Shown: positions 43,604 through 51,941, numbered from the stretch's first letter. The stretch is 64,000 nt of DNA from Brachybacterium halotolerans (GCF_016623465.1 NZ_JAEDAJ010000005.1:132381-196380), one strand, 5' to 3'. Numbers and translations are program-made. The notes: generated by a model not told the origin, from the sequence alone.

Positions 43604-45327
43604 TGACCGCATCGCATTCCGCAGCCGATCTCACGGCGGCCGACGTCACCCGGCACAAGTGGTGGGGGTGGGGCATGGACGACGTCCGCTTCCGCTTCGA
43701 CAACAAGCCCGCGTTCGCGCCGCTCGCGAAGAACAAGATCGGCGTGGATCTCGAGGCGATCACCCAGTTCGACGATCCCGAGCTCGCCGATCACGAGGTG
43801 CCCGCGGGGCGTCTGGGCGACGCCGAGCGCGCAGCGATCGTGGGCCTCGTGGGCGAGGCGAACGTGCGCACGGACGACGAGTACCGGGTGCTGCACTCCT
43901 TCGGCCGCTCCCTGCCGGACCTGTTCCACGTGCGCTCGGGCGATTTCGACCGCCTCGTCGATGCCGTGGTCTATCCCGGTGGCGAGGAGGAGGTCGCGGG
44001 CCTTCTGCGCCTGGCGATCGAGAAGGACCTCGTGCTGATCCCCTACGGCGGCGGCTCCTGCATCTCCGGCTCGGTCACCCCCGACCCGGCCGAGCAGCGC
44101 CCCGTGATCACCGTGAACCTGGGCCGCATGCGCCAGGTGCTCTCGATCGACGACACTGCGGGACTCGCGACCGTGCAGGCCGGCGTCTACGGCCCCGACC
44201 TCGAGGAGCAGCTCGCCGCCGAGGGCTGGACGATGGGCCACTTCCCGGACTCCTTCACCTACTCGACGCTGGGCGGATGGGCCGCGACCCGCTCCTCGGG
44301 CATGCAGTCCGACAAGTACGGCGACATCGAGGACATCGTGCGCGGCATGCGCGTCGTGCACCCCGAGGGGACCGTCGTCACCAACCCGATCCCCGGCCGC
44401 GACTCCGGTCCGAGCGTCCACGAGATGATCCTGGGCTCCGAGGGCCGGATGGGCATCATCACCGAGCTCACCGTGCAGGTGCACCGCCTGCCGCAGGTGC
44501 GCCAGGTCATCGCCTACATGTACCCCGACTGGGAGCACGGCATCCGCGGCATGCATGCGATCGCCCGCTCGACCGACGTCTCGCCCACCTTCACCCGCCT
44601 CTCCGACGGCCCCGAGACCGAGTTCAGCCTCGCCATGGTCAAGGAGCCCACCTCGACCAAGGGCAGGGTCGCCGCGAAGGTGCAGGACGGCCTCTTCGCC
44701 TACCTGCGCTCCAAGGGCTGGGACACGAGCGAGGAGATGAGCATCTCCTACGTGTGCTTCGAGGGCACCAAGGAGACCGTCGAGCACCAGAAGTCCGTCG
44801 TGAAGAAGCTGGTCAAGGGCGCGGGCGGCATCACGCTGGGCGCCGGACCGGGTGCGATCTACGACCAGAAGAAGTTCGACACCCCCTACCTGCGCGACTT
44901 CCTGCTCAGCTACCAGGTGTTCGGCGACGTCTGCGACACCGGTGCGACGTGGTCGAACATCAACGAGGTCCACGCGAAGGTCTACGAGGCGTTCTACGAG
45001 GCGCAGCGGAAGCAGGGACTGCCCGGCTTCATGTTCTGCCACATGTCCCACAGCTACCACTCGGGCGCCTGCCTCTACTTCACCTTCGCCCTGAAGTACA
45101 CGAGCCCGGACAAGGCGCTCGAGCAGTACTACAACGCCAAGCGCGCCGTGCAGCAGGCCTTCGTGGACCTGGGCTCCACGGTCTCCCACCACCACGCCGT
45201 GGGCACCGAGCACCAGCCCTGGCTCACCGAGGACATCGGCGAGCTCGGCGAGCACATCATCGAGGGACTCTTCGCGCAGAACGATCCCGGCCGGAACCTC
45301 AACCCCGGCAAGGTCGTCACGCCCTGA
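43603..45327 (+). CDS. Alkyl-dihydroxyacetonephosphate synthase-like FAD enzyme (AGPS family)
   Basis: 574 residues, similar in length and motifs to the mature eukaryotic AGPS. The N terminus has the AGPS mark KWWGWGMDD. The FAD domain contains PYGGGSCISG at about 147-157 and ILGSEGRMGIITE at about 278. The C-terminal part carries HSGACLYFTFALKY, aligned with the AGPS DAGACIYFYFAF region holding the catalytic Tyr, and SHHHAVGTEHQPWL at about 529, the triple-His motif typical of AGPS. AGPS swaps the acyl chain of acyl-DHAP for a fatty alcohol, forming the ether bond; FAD makes a covalent intermediate rather than a net oxidation. Other FAD-linked oxidases (GlpD-like, D-lactate dehydrogenase) lack the HHH motif. 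The ATG overlaps the PlsC stop by one base. Enzyme family is strong; the pathway is inferred. Confidence 0.93.
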   Translation: MTASHSAADLTAADVTRHKWWGWGMDDVRFRFDNKPAFAPLAKNKIGVDLEAITQFDDPELADHEVPAGRLGDAERAAIVGLVGEANVRTDDEYRVLHSFGRSLPDLFHVRSGDFDRLVDAVVYPGGEEEVAGLLRLAIEKDLVLIPYGGGSCISGSVTPDPAEQRPVITVNLGRMRQVLSIDDTAGLATVQAGVYGPDLEEQLAAEGWTMGHFPDSFTYSTLGGWAATRSSGMQSDKYGDIEDIVRGMRVVHPEGTVVTNPIPGRDSGPSVHEMILGSEGRMGIITELTVQVHRLPQVRQVIAYMYPDWEHGIRGMHAIARSTDVSPTFTRLSDGPETEFSLAMVKEPTSTKGRVAAKVQDGLFAYLRSKGWDTSEEMSISYVCFEGTKETVEHQKSVVKKLVKGAGGITLGAGPGAIYDQKKFDTPYLRDFLLSYQVFGDVCDTGATWSNINEVHAKVYEAFYEAQRKQGLPGFMFCHMSHSYHSGACLYFTFALKYTSPDKALEQYYNAKRAVQQAFVDLGSTVSHHHAVGTEHQPWLTEDIGELGEHIIEGLFAQNDPGRNLNPGKVVTP

Positions 45328-45400
45328 GGGCGGGCGGGACACGCCGTCCCTCCGGTGACGCGCCCGTCGGCCCACGCCCGCGTCGAGCGGAAGGGTCGGC

Positions 45401-45790
45401 ATGAGTGACGTGCGCCTTGCGCTCTCGTGCGGGCCCTCGCGAGCGCGCGACCTCCTGCTCTCGCAGCTGGTGGCCGACGGATGGCGCGTGCGCGACGGGT
45501 GGCGCGTGCGCGCCCGGCCCGACGACGACGTGCGGGCGCTCCTCCTCGAGCGCGGGTCCATCCGGCGCAACGTCCTGCTGGGAGGCCTCGCGGGACGCGG
45601 CCAGCACCTCGAGATGCGGATCGACGTGCGCTCTGACGAGCCGGGGAGCCTCGCCGTCTGCTCGTGGTCCGATGCGAGCCCGCGAGCGCTCGGCGGCGTC
45701 CTCGGTCAGCGCCGTGCCGAGCGCACCATGCGACGAACGGTGGCCGCCCTGCGCGGGTTCCTGGCCGACGAGGGGCTGTTGCGCACGTAG
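45401..45790 (+). CDS. Hypothetical protein
   Basis: 129 residues with normal codon use and a GGAAGGG site before ATG at 45401. No family recognised. Near residues 27-39 there is an internal repeat (DGWRVRDGWRVRAR), visible in the DNA as a tandem GGATGGCGCGTGCGCGAC-like duplication. No signal or membrane helix. Rich in Arg and Leu; it may be a small cytosolic protein. The 73-base gap after AGPS allows it to be the last gene of that operon, but nothing links it functionally. Confidence 0.6.
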   Translation: MSDVRLALSCGPSRARDLLLSQLVADGWRVRDGWRVRARPDDDVRALLLERGSIRRNVLLGGLAGRGQHLEMRIDVRSDEPGSLAVCSWSDASPRALGGVLGQRRAERTMRRTVAALRGFLADEGLLRT

Positions 45791-45822
45791 CCCTGCGCGC
45801 AGCGGCGCCCGTCGTCGACCGA

Positions 45823-46932
45823 TCAGGCCCGGAGCGCGGCCATGATCCCGGGCAGGTCCTCCGCGAACGCCCGGTTCCAGGTGTCCCAATCGTGCTCATG
45901 GCCCGGCCAGACGGCGAAGTCGTGCTCGATCCCGGCAGCGTCCAGGGCGTCGTGGAAGTCCACGTTCGTCGGCTTCACACCGATCTCGGTGACGTCGGCC
46001 TGGATCTTCGCGATGGACAGCCCCAGCTGTGCGGCGATGTCGGGCGCCGCCTCGATGATCTTGTGGAGATCCGGGTTCAGGCCGTCGCCGCAGCGCAGGA
46101 ACAGTCGCTTGCCCCGGTACCGCTCGACGTTCGAGAGCGGGTCGTACTGGAAGCGCACGTCGGACGCGGGCCAGCCCCACACCGCACCGGGAAGGTTCGT
46201 GGTCTGCCAGTAGCCGTTCTGCGCATCGGCGAGAGGGGCGAGCGCGATCGTCGCGTCGACGCCCGGTGCGGTGACGTCGGCCGGTCCGGAGTAGGCGCTC
46301 ACGGAGAGGAAGCTGCTGTCGTACTTCTGGCCCAGGGCGAGCGAGCCGAACCCTCCCATCGACAGTCCCGCGATCGCCATCCGCGAGGGATCCGTGCGGA
46401 AGCTGTCATGGACGAAGGGCAGCACCTGCTCGATGATGAAGGTCTCCCAGTTCGCCTCGAGGCCCGGTCGGGGGAAGTTCGCGTTCGAGTAGAAGGATCC
46501 GCCTCCGCCGTCGGGCATGACGACGATGACGTCCTGGCCGGCGGTGGCCCCGACCGCGTTCCCTCCGCGCTCCGTCCAGTCCAGGAACATGCCCCAGCCC
46601 CCATGCAGGAGCAGCAGCACGGGGTAGGTCCGCTCCGTGTCGGCGTACCCCTCGGGAAGCATCACGCGGAACGAGGGCGGGAAGGTCTTGACCTGGTCGG
46701 TGCTGACGCGGAAGTCGATCGAGCGCTTGGACGGCACCGGGGCGGGGAAGCCGCTCTCGAAGCGCAGACCGTGCGAGGCGGTGTAGGCCCCGGGGTCGAA
46801 CGGGTCGGTTCCGGTCGCCTGCGCGGCGGGGGCGGCGGCCATGCTTCCCGCCGTCGTCATCGCGGCGGCCGCGGCGGTTCCCGCGAGCATCGTGCGGCGC
46901 GAGGGGCGGTGGGCGTGGGTCTGGTGGGTCAT
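45823..46932 (-). CDS. Secreted alpha/beta-hydrolase esterase (esterase D/antigen 85-like fold), copy 1
   Basis: 369 residues. A Tat-type signal (SRRTMLAG, then an Ala-rich core, cleavage near AAQATG) exports it. The hydrolase domain has DYPVLLLLHG-like YPVLLLLHGGWG, the nucleophile elbow GLSMGG, and a C-terminal HEHDWDTW with the likely catalytic His. The PF00756 family includes mycolyltransferases, feruloyl esterases and carbohydrate esterases; the substrate is unknown. ATG at 46930-46932 has AGGAG five bases upstream. It is one of two tandem paralogues, sharing YTASHG, IDFRV, TFPPSFRV, SFYSNAN and AGLSMGG. Confidence 0.9.
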   Translation of the reverse strand: MTHQTHAHRPSRRTMLAGTAAAAAMTTAGSMAAAPAAQATGTDPFDPGAYTASHGLRFESGFPAPVPSKRSIDFRVSTDQVKTFPPSFRVMLPEGYADTERTYPVLLLLHGGWGMFLDWTERGGNAVGATAGQDVIVVMPDGGGGSFYSNANFPRPGLEANWETFIIEQVLPFVHDSFRTDPSRMAIAGLSMGGFGSLALGQKYDSSFLSVSAYSGPADVTAPGVDATIALAPLADAQNGYWQTTNLPGAVWGWPASDVRFQYDPLSNVERYRGKRLFLRCGDGLNPDLHKIIEAAPDIAAQLGLSIAKIQADVTEIGVKPTNVDFHDALDAAGIEHDFAVWPGHEHDWDTWNRAFAEDLPGIMAALRA

Positions 46933-47030
46933 CGTCTCTCCTGAGGAGTGTGAAGTCTGGAGGGTGGAGTGTGGAGCGTGGCGTGCGGCCGTGCGGGCGC
47001 CGTCGGCGCCGCTGGGCGCGGGGGCCCCGC

Positions 47031-48185
47031 TCAGGCCTCGAGCGCCTGCATGATCCCGGGGAGGTCCTCGGCGAAGTTCTCGCGCCAGAGGGTCCAGTCG
47101 TGGGTGCGGCCCTTGTCCATGCGGTAGTCGTTCTCGATGCCCGCTGCGCTCAGCGCGCCCGCGAACCGCTCCATGTTCGGGTGCACGGGTCCCTCGATCA
47201 CGTCCCCGCCGATCGTGTCCGCCTTCCGACGGATCTGGTCGAGCAGATCGCCGTGGCCCTGGAGGGCGGCGACGAAATCGATCCAGTTGCCGTCGCCGCT
47301 GCGGAGGAACATGCGCTTGCCGCGGTAGCGCTCGATGTTCTCGATCGGGTCGTAGGTCGAGGCGATCGGCGGAGCGAGGGACGGGCCCCAGGTCGCGCCG
47401 GGGCCGTTCGCGGTGGCGGGGTACTTGCAGGCGTCGAAGATCGGGCAGGCGAGGATCGTGAAGGCGACGAGCCTGCCGTCGTCCGTGTCCAGGCGGCAGT
47501 CGCCGGGGCCCGAGTAGGAGCTGATCGAGGTGAAGAGGTCCTTGTACTTCTGCCCGAGCGCGAGCGCGCCCCAGCCGCCCATCGAGAGCCCGGCGATCGC
47601 CATGCGCGTCGGGTCGGTGCGGAAGCTGTCGTGCACGAAGCCCAGGACCTGCTCGATGATGAAGGTCTCCCACGCGGCCTCGCGGCCGGGCAGCGGTGCA
47701 TTGGCGTTGGAGTAGAACGAGCCGGCGCCGCCGTCGGGCATGACGACGATGACGTCCTGGTCCTCCGTGCGGGAGATCGCCTGGCCGCCTCCGCCGCCGT
47801 CGCCGCCGGACTCGCCGGTGTCGTCGGCGGACCACTGCGTGAAGTCCCCTCGGCGCCCGTGCAGCAGCAGGAGCACGGGATAGTCGCGGTCCGGCTCGTC
47901 GGCGTACCCGGCGGGGAGCGCCACGCGGAACGACGGCGGGAAGGTGCGGATCTTGGGGGCATGCACCCGGAAGTCGATCGAGCGCCATTCGGGGATGGCG
48001 ACCGGGAAGCCGTCGACGAACGTGAAGCCGTGGGACGCCGTGTACGCCGAGGGGTCGTAGGGGTCGCTCACGGCGGCCCGTGCGGTGGACGGTGCGGCCA
48101 GCGGCGCCGCCATCAGGCCCGTGGCGGCGGCGGTGCCTGCGAAGAGGGCACGACGGGAGGGGCGAGCAGCGGACGAGTGGGTCAT
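47031..48185 (-). CDS. Secreted alpha/beta-hydrolase esterase, copy 2
   Basis: 384 residues, paralogue of the preceding gene. Tat-type signal SRRALFAG with cleavage near ARAAVSD. Hydrolase markers: YPVLLLLHGRRGDFTQW, elbow GLSMGG, and GRTHDWTLW with the likely catalytic His. A glycine-rich loop (ESGGDGGGGGQ) at about 125-135 and three extra cysteines in FTILACPIFDACKY distinguish it from copy 1. ATG at 48183-48185 with AGGAG upstream. The 98-base gap to copy 1 holds short TGGAG-rich repeats but no hairpin, so the two may be co-transcribed. Confidence 0.9.
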   Translation of the reverse strand: MTHSSAARPSRRALFAGTAAATGLMAAPLAAPSTARAAVSDPYDPSAYTASHGFTFVDGFPVAIPEWRSIDFRVHAPKIRTFPPSFRVALPAGYADEPDRDYPVLLLLHGRRGDFTQWSADDTGESGGDGGGGGQAISRTEDQDVIVVMPDGGAGSFYSNANAPLPGREAAWETFIIEQVLGFVHDSFRTDPTRMAIAGLSMGGWGALALGQKYKDLFTSISSYSGPGDCRLDTDDGRLVAFTILACPIFDACKYPATANGPGATWGPSLAPPIASTYDPIENIERYRGKRMFLRSGDGNWIDFVAALQGHGDLLDQIRRKADTIGGDVIEGPVHPNMERFAGALSAAGIENDYRMDKGRTHDWTLWRENFAEDLPGIMQALEA

Positions 48186-48607
48186 CGGATCTCCTGTGAT
48201 CGGTGCACGAGAAGCCGTGGCCGGGCCGGAGACCGCCGCGCGAGCGCACCGACGCCGTGCGCCCGTCCGCTGCGGCCCGAAGAGCTCGCCGGGGGCACCG
48301 TCAGCCTGCACGTGCCCTGGACAGGGGCGCAAGGGTCGCTGGTTGCCGCGGCATGTCGGGATGGGCGGGCCGGGATCGGGGTCTCCGGGCGGGGACCGGG
48401 GTCAGGATCGGGGCCGGAACCGGCGGGCCGCGTCCCACCCAGGGGACGGCCCGTGCACCGAGGGGGCCGCGCGACCCTACGATGGTGACCACGTGGGAAC
48501 GGAGCTGTGACGCAGACGCGCTGCCGCAGTCCCCGGCGGGAACGACGCCCGTACTCCACCCTGCAGATCGACTGCACCCCACCACCATGAGACGAAGGAG
48601 TCGCGCG
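48186..48607. other. Divergent spacer with a G-rich tract and promoter for the ThuA-like operon
   Basis: 422 bases without a supported gene. Between 48363 and 48413 at least eight runs of three or more G occur within 51 bases on the plus strand, a potential quadruplex. Further on are a -10 hexamer (48478-48483) and a CCACGTGG palindrome (48489-48496). Large open frames here are compositional. Confidence 0.65.
48478..48496 (+). promoter_or_regulatory. -10 element and CCACGTGG palindrome before the ThuA-like gene
   Basis: TACGAT (48478-48483) is a good -10; the palindrome CCACGTGG (48489-48496) lies where transcription would start, suggesting a repressor site. No convincing -35 is seen. Leader length would be about 118 bases. 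Confidence 0.4.
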
Positions 48608-49396
48608 ATGACCCTGCGCATCACCGTGTTCGGCGAGAACCGGCACGAGAAGGTCGACGAGAGAGTCCAGGAACTCTACCCCGAGGGCATGCACACCACG
48701 ATCGCGGGTGCGCTGACCAGCACGCTCGGGGCGCTCGGCGAGGACGTCGACGTGCGCGTCGCCCTGCTCGACGACATCGAGGAGTCCCTCAGCGAGGAGG
48801 TCCTCGCGAGCACCGACGTCCTCACCTGGTGGGGCCACATGGCCCACGACGACGTGCCCGACGAGGTCGCCGAGCGCGTGGTCCGCCACGTGCGCGAGGG
48901 CATGGGCTTCCTGCCTCTCCACTCCGCGCACTATTCCAAGCCGTTCCGCCTGCTCATGGGCACCACCTGCAACCTGCTGTGGCGCAACGACAACGACGAG
49001 GAGCGGGTGTGGACCGTGAGCGGCTCCCACCCGATCGCCCGCGGCGTGCCGCACCCGATCGTGATCCCCGGCCAGGAGATGTACGGCGAGATGTTCGACA
49101 TCCCCGCGCCCGACGAGCAGGTCTTCATCTCCTCCTTCAGCGGGGGAGAGGTGTTCCGCTCGGGCTGCTGCTTCTACCGCGGCAAGGGACGCATCTTCTA
49201 CTTCAGCCCCGGCGACCAGGAGTACCCCGTCTACCACCAGGCGGAGATCCAGCGCGTGCTCGCCAACGCCGCTCTCTGGGCCCGTCCCCAGGAGGACCGC
49301 GAGCGCGCCGCGATCAAGATCGCCAACGCTCCGCGGGACTGGTTCCGCGAGGGCACCCGCACCGCCGAGGGCGAGGAGATCACCCGTGTCATCTGA
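48608..49396 (+). CDS. ThuA domain protein (trehalose utilisation family)
   Basis: 262 residues, glutamine-amidotransferase-like ThuA fold with TWWGHMAHDDVPDEV, GMGFLPLHSAHYSKPFRLLMGT, and CGRIFYFSPGDQEYPVYHQ-like KGRIFYFSPGDQEYPVY region. ThuA in Sinorhizobium works with ThuB (next gene type) to oxidise trehalose or sucrose derivatives. ATG at 48608 has AAGGAG upstream. Its stop region overlaps the next start, so it forms a pair with the dehydrogenase. No transporter is adjacent, so the sugar is uncertain. Confidence 0.92.
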   Translation: MTLRITVFGENRHEKVDERVQELYPEGMHTTIAGALTSTLGALGEDVDVRVALLDDIEESLSEEVLASTDVLTWWGHMAHDDVPDEVAERVVRHVREGMGFLPLHSAHYSKPFRLLMGTTCNLLWRNDNDEERVWTVSGSHPIARGVPHPIVIPGQEMYGEMFDIPAPDEQVFISSFSGGEVFRSGCCFYRGKGRIFYFSPGDQEYPVYHQAEIQRVLANAALWARPQEDRERAAIKIANAPRDWFREGTRTAEGEEITRVI

Positions 49397-50618
49397 TCTG
49401 CGCGAGAGCACGGCGGCCGACGGGACGCGCGCGGAGGCGAGCACCTCGGACGCCGTCGCCGATCCCAACGCCGCGATCGCGAACTCCGCGGGGCAGCGGC
49501 CCCTGCGGGCCGTCGTCGTCGGCGCGGGCGGGATGGGGAAGTGGTGGGCTCGAGTGATCGCCTCGAGCCCGGTGACCGAGCTCGTGGGCGTCGCCGACCT
49601 CGTCGAGGGCATGCCCGCGCAGTCCATCGCCCAGTCGGGCGTCGAGGACCCCTCGGCCGTGGCCGTCGGCACCGACGGCGTGGACCTCGCCCTCGAGGTG
49701 GGCGCCGACATCCTCATCGACCCGACGGTCCCCGTCGCCCACCACCCGGTCACCCGCAAGGCCCTGCACGCGGGCATCCCGGTGCTCGGCGAGAAGCCGG
49801 TGACCGAGACGCTGCCGGAGGCGCTGAGCCTCATGGCCCACTCGGAGCTCACGGGAGTGCCGTTCATGGTCTCCCAGTCGCGTCGGTTCTTCCCGCAGGT
49901 GCGGGAGCTGCGGCGCTTCGTCGCCGAGCACGGGCCGACAATCCTGACCAGCGCCTTCTTCAGCCTGTTCACCGAGCACGAGGGCTTCCGCGCCACTCAG
50001 CAGCACCCGCTGCTGCGGGACATGGGCATCCACGCCTTCGACACCGCCCGCTACATCACCGGAACGGACCCGCTCGCGGTGACCGCGCACGGCACCAATC
50101 CGCAGTGGAGCGTGTACGCGGGCGATGCGACCGTGAGCTGCACCTTCGAGATGAGCGGCGGCTCGCTGTTCGTCTACAACGGCACCTGGAACGCGCGCGG
50201 CCTGCCGACCTACTGGAACAGCGAGTGGCGCATCGGGGCCGAGCAGGGGACGGCCACCTGGGACGGGAAGGGTGTGCCGCAGCTCGGCACCGAGGACGAG
50301 GAGCGCACCCGCACTCTGCAGTCGGCCCTCGAGCAGGCGCTCGCCGAGCCCGAGCCCGACCAGATCGACGCCTCGATCATCGAGTTCGTGACCGCGCTGC
50401 GCGAGGGCCGCACCCCCATGTGCGAGGTGCACGAGAACATCCTCAGCTTCGCGATGGTCGAGGCCGCCGTCGCCTCCGTGGACCGCGGCACGCGCGTGGT
50501 CATCGATGAGCTCCTCGAGGAGGCGCGCACCGAGGCGATCGCCGCGGAGGACGATCCCGAGGCCCGCGACATCCTCCGGTCCTGGCCCAGCGTGCGCGAG
50601 GCGATCGCGCGCGGCTGA
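49386..50618 (+). CDS. Gfo/Idh/MocA family oxidoreductase (ThuB-like partner)
   Basis: 410 residues. N-terminal Rossmann fold with VVVGAGGMGKWWARVI (NAD(P) loop) after a 35-residue hydrophilic lead. The substrate part has LGEKPVTETLPEAL (the EKP motif with catalytic Lys) and MGIHAFDTARYITG, with the catalytic His. Such enzymes oxidise or reduce sugar hydroxyls. GTG at 49386 lies inside the ThuA gene end, an 11-base overlap, which couples them. A hairpin terminator follows. Confidence 0.93.
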   Translation: MSSDLRESTAADGTRAEASTSDAVADPNAAIANSAGQRPLRAVVVGAGGMGKWWARVIASSPVTELVGVADLVEGMPAQSIAQSGVEDPSAVAVGTDGVDLALEVGADILIDPTVPVAHHPVTRKALHAGIPVLGEKPVTETLPEALSLMAHSELTGVPFMVSQSRRFFPQVRELRRFVAEHGPTILTSAFFSLFTEHEGFRATQQHPLLRDMGIHAFDTARYITGTDPLAVTAHGTNPQWSVYAGDATVSCTFEMSGGSLFVYNGTWNARGLPTYWNSEWRIGAEQGTATWDGKGVPQLGTEDEERTRTLQSALEQALAEPEPDQIDASIIEFVTALREGRTPMCEVHENILSFAMVEAAVASVDRGTRVVIDELLEEARTEAIAAEDDPEARDILRSWPSVREAIARG

Positions 50619-50645
50619 GCGCGAAGGAACCGTGCCCGGACATGC

Positions 50646-50680
50646 GAAAGGCCCCGTCACCGCAGGTGGCGGGGCCTTTC
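50646..50680 (+). terminator. Hairpin terminator after the dehydrogenase gene
   Basis: GAAAGGCCCCGTCACC pairs with GGTGGCGGGGCCTTTC (one G-T pair) around a three-base loop. With CTTTCC after the stem it works for the plus strand, and the mirrored GAAAG side may also end the tRNA-Arg transcript. Confidence 0.75.
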
Positions 50681-50683
50681 CGC

Positions 50684-50759
50684 TGGTGCGCCTGGAGGGA
50701 TTCGAACCCCCAACCTTCTGATCCGTAGTCAGATGCTCTATCCGTTAAGCTACAGGCGC
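50684..50759 (-). tRNA. tRNA-Arg (anticodon ACG)
   Basis: 76 bases including encoded CCA. Acceptor GCGCCTG pairs with CAGGCGC; anticodon stem TCTGA/TCAGA encloses loop CTACGGA, giving ACG (A34 becomes inosine); the T arm has GGTTCGAATCC. Discriminator A followed by CCA. It reads CGU, CGC and CGA. Confidence 0.97.
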
Positions 50760-50783
50760 TCGTCGGCGTGACCGACCTCAGTA

Positions 50784-50813
50784 ATACTAGTCGGCCCCGG
50801 TTCGCCGCGCCAA
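50784..50813 (-). promoter_or_regulatory. Promoter of tRNA-Arg
   Basis: On the minus strand, -35 TTGGCG (50813-50808), 18-base spacer, -10 TAGTAT (50789-50784), with transcription starting near 50777 and the tRNA at 50759. The -35 lies within the stem of the neighbouring terminator. Confidence 0.55.
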
Positions 50814-50852
50814 TCGAGAGGCCGTGAGCCGCCTCACGGCCTTTCGATTGGC
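50809..50852 (-). terminator. Strong hairpin terminator after the LppM-like gene
   Basis: A 20 bp stem (arms 50809-50828 and 50833-50852, one G-T pair) around loop CCGC; arms begin GCCAATCGA. It follows the LppM-like stop by 34 bases and shields tRNA-Arg from read-through. Confidence 0.8.
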
Positions 50853-50885
50853 GTCGCGGGTGACCGCGCACCCGCGCGCCGAGCC

Positions 50886-51941
50886 TCAGCTCTGCGGCGG
50901 ACGGCTCCACGGCTGCTCGCCGTCGGGCCCCTGCCCCGGCTGCTGTCCCCAGGGCTGCTGGCCCTGCTGGTTCTGCTCGCCCTGCTGGCCCTGCGGGGCC
51001 GGAGGCTGGTTCCACGGCTGCTGCTCCGAGGGTGCCTGGGGTGCCGACGGGGCCGACGGTCCGGGCTGACCCTGCTGGCCCTGCTGGCCGGGGGCCTGGT
51101 TCCACTGCTCACCCTGGCCGCCCTGCTGCGGGTTCTGGCCCTGGCTCGGGCCCTGGCCGCCGCCCGGGTAGCCGGAGCCGCCGGGGTAGCCGCCGTTGCC
51201 GCTGGTCCCGCCGAAGTCACCGCCGTTGCCGAAGCCGCCCGCCGGTCCGCCGAAGCCGCCGGGGCCCGCGCTGTTCTGGGCGTTGTTCCTACGGCGCGAG
51301 CGCACCACGAAGAACACGATCAGCGCGATGATGATCAGCACGATCAGCAGCACGACGACCACCGCGACGATGAGGATGATCAGGCCCGCACCGATGCCGC
51401 CGGCCTTCGCGGTGATGTCCACGCCCTTGCTCATGTCACCGGCGTCGGTGATCGTGACCGTCTTGCCGTCGACCGTGCCGACGTTGGACTCGATGACCTT
51501 GCCCGGGAAGGAGAAGGTGACCGTAAGGTCGAGGTCGCTCGCGGTGAATCCGCTGCTCGAGGGGTCGAAGGAGGAGTCTGGCGAGATCTTCAGGTGCAGC
51601 TCTCCATCGCTCTCGTCGATCGCGAAGCCCGACCCGAAGTCCTTCTTCTCGACGGTGCCGGAGATCTTGCAGCCCCACATGTCGTCCTCGGTGTAGGGCT
51701 TCCACGTCGCCTGGCCGAACTCGCCGGAGTCCTCGTCCTCGAGGCCCTTGCACAGCTCGTCGGCGGAGCTGAACTCGCTCTCGACGTAGGACTTCTCGAC
51801 GGCCATGTCGAAGTCGAGGTCGTAGCTGTCCGCGCTGGTGATGTCGAAATCCGCGGTCACCCGTGCGCAGCCGGCCACGAGCAGGAGGAGAGGAAGGAGG
51901 AGGAGCGCGGCGAGCCGTCGCCGCAGGGAGAGGGAGTGCAT
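50886..51941 (-). CDS. LppM-like lipoprotein with membrane helix and Gln/Gly/Pro-rich tail
   Basis: 351 residues. Signal with Arg-rich start and lipobox LVAGC (Cys at about 25), then a mostly beta domain (about 25-175) beginning ARVTADFDITSADSYD, as in actinobacterial LppM-type proteins. A strong membrane helix follows (about 185-215, very Ile/Val-rich), then RSRRRNN and about 135 residues of Gly/Gln/Pro-rich repeats (GGFGNGGDFGG, QQGQQGQPG) predicted inside the cell. The ATG at 51939-51941 is chosen over a frame to 52031, which lacks a signal. Mycobacterial LppM affects host interaction; the role here is unknown. Confidence 0.85.
   Translation of the reverse strand: MHSLSLRRRLAALLLLPLLLLVAGCARVTADFDITSADSYDLDFDMAVEKSYVESEFSSADELCKGLEDEDSGEFGQATWKPYTEDDMWGCKISGTVEKKDFGSGFAIDESDGELHLKISPDSSFDPSSSGFTASDLDLTVTFSFPGKVIESNVGTVDGKTVTITDAGDMSKGVDITAKAGGIGAGLIILIVAVVVVLLIVLIIIALIVFFVVRSRRRNNAQNSAGPGGFGGPAGGFGNGGDFGGTSGNGGYPGGSGYPGGGQGPSQGQNPQQGGQGEQWNQAPGQQGQQGQPGPSAPSAPQAPSEQQPWNQPPAPQGQQGEQNQQGQQPWGQQPGQGPDGEQPWSRPPQS

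Noticed and set aside
48203-48607. An extension of the ThuA-like protein by 135 codons
   Set aside because: The sequence is Arg/Gly-rich shadow, and the ATG at 48608 has a good AAGGAG site.
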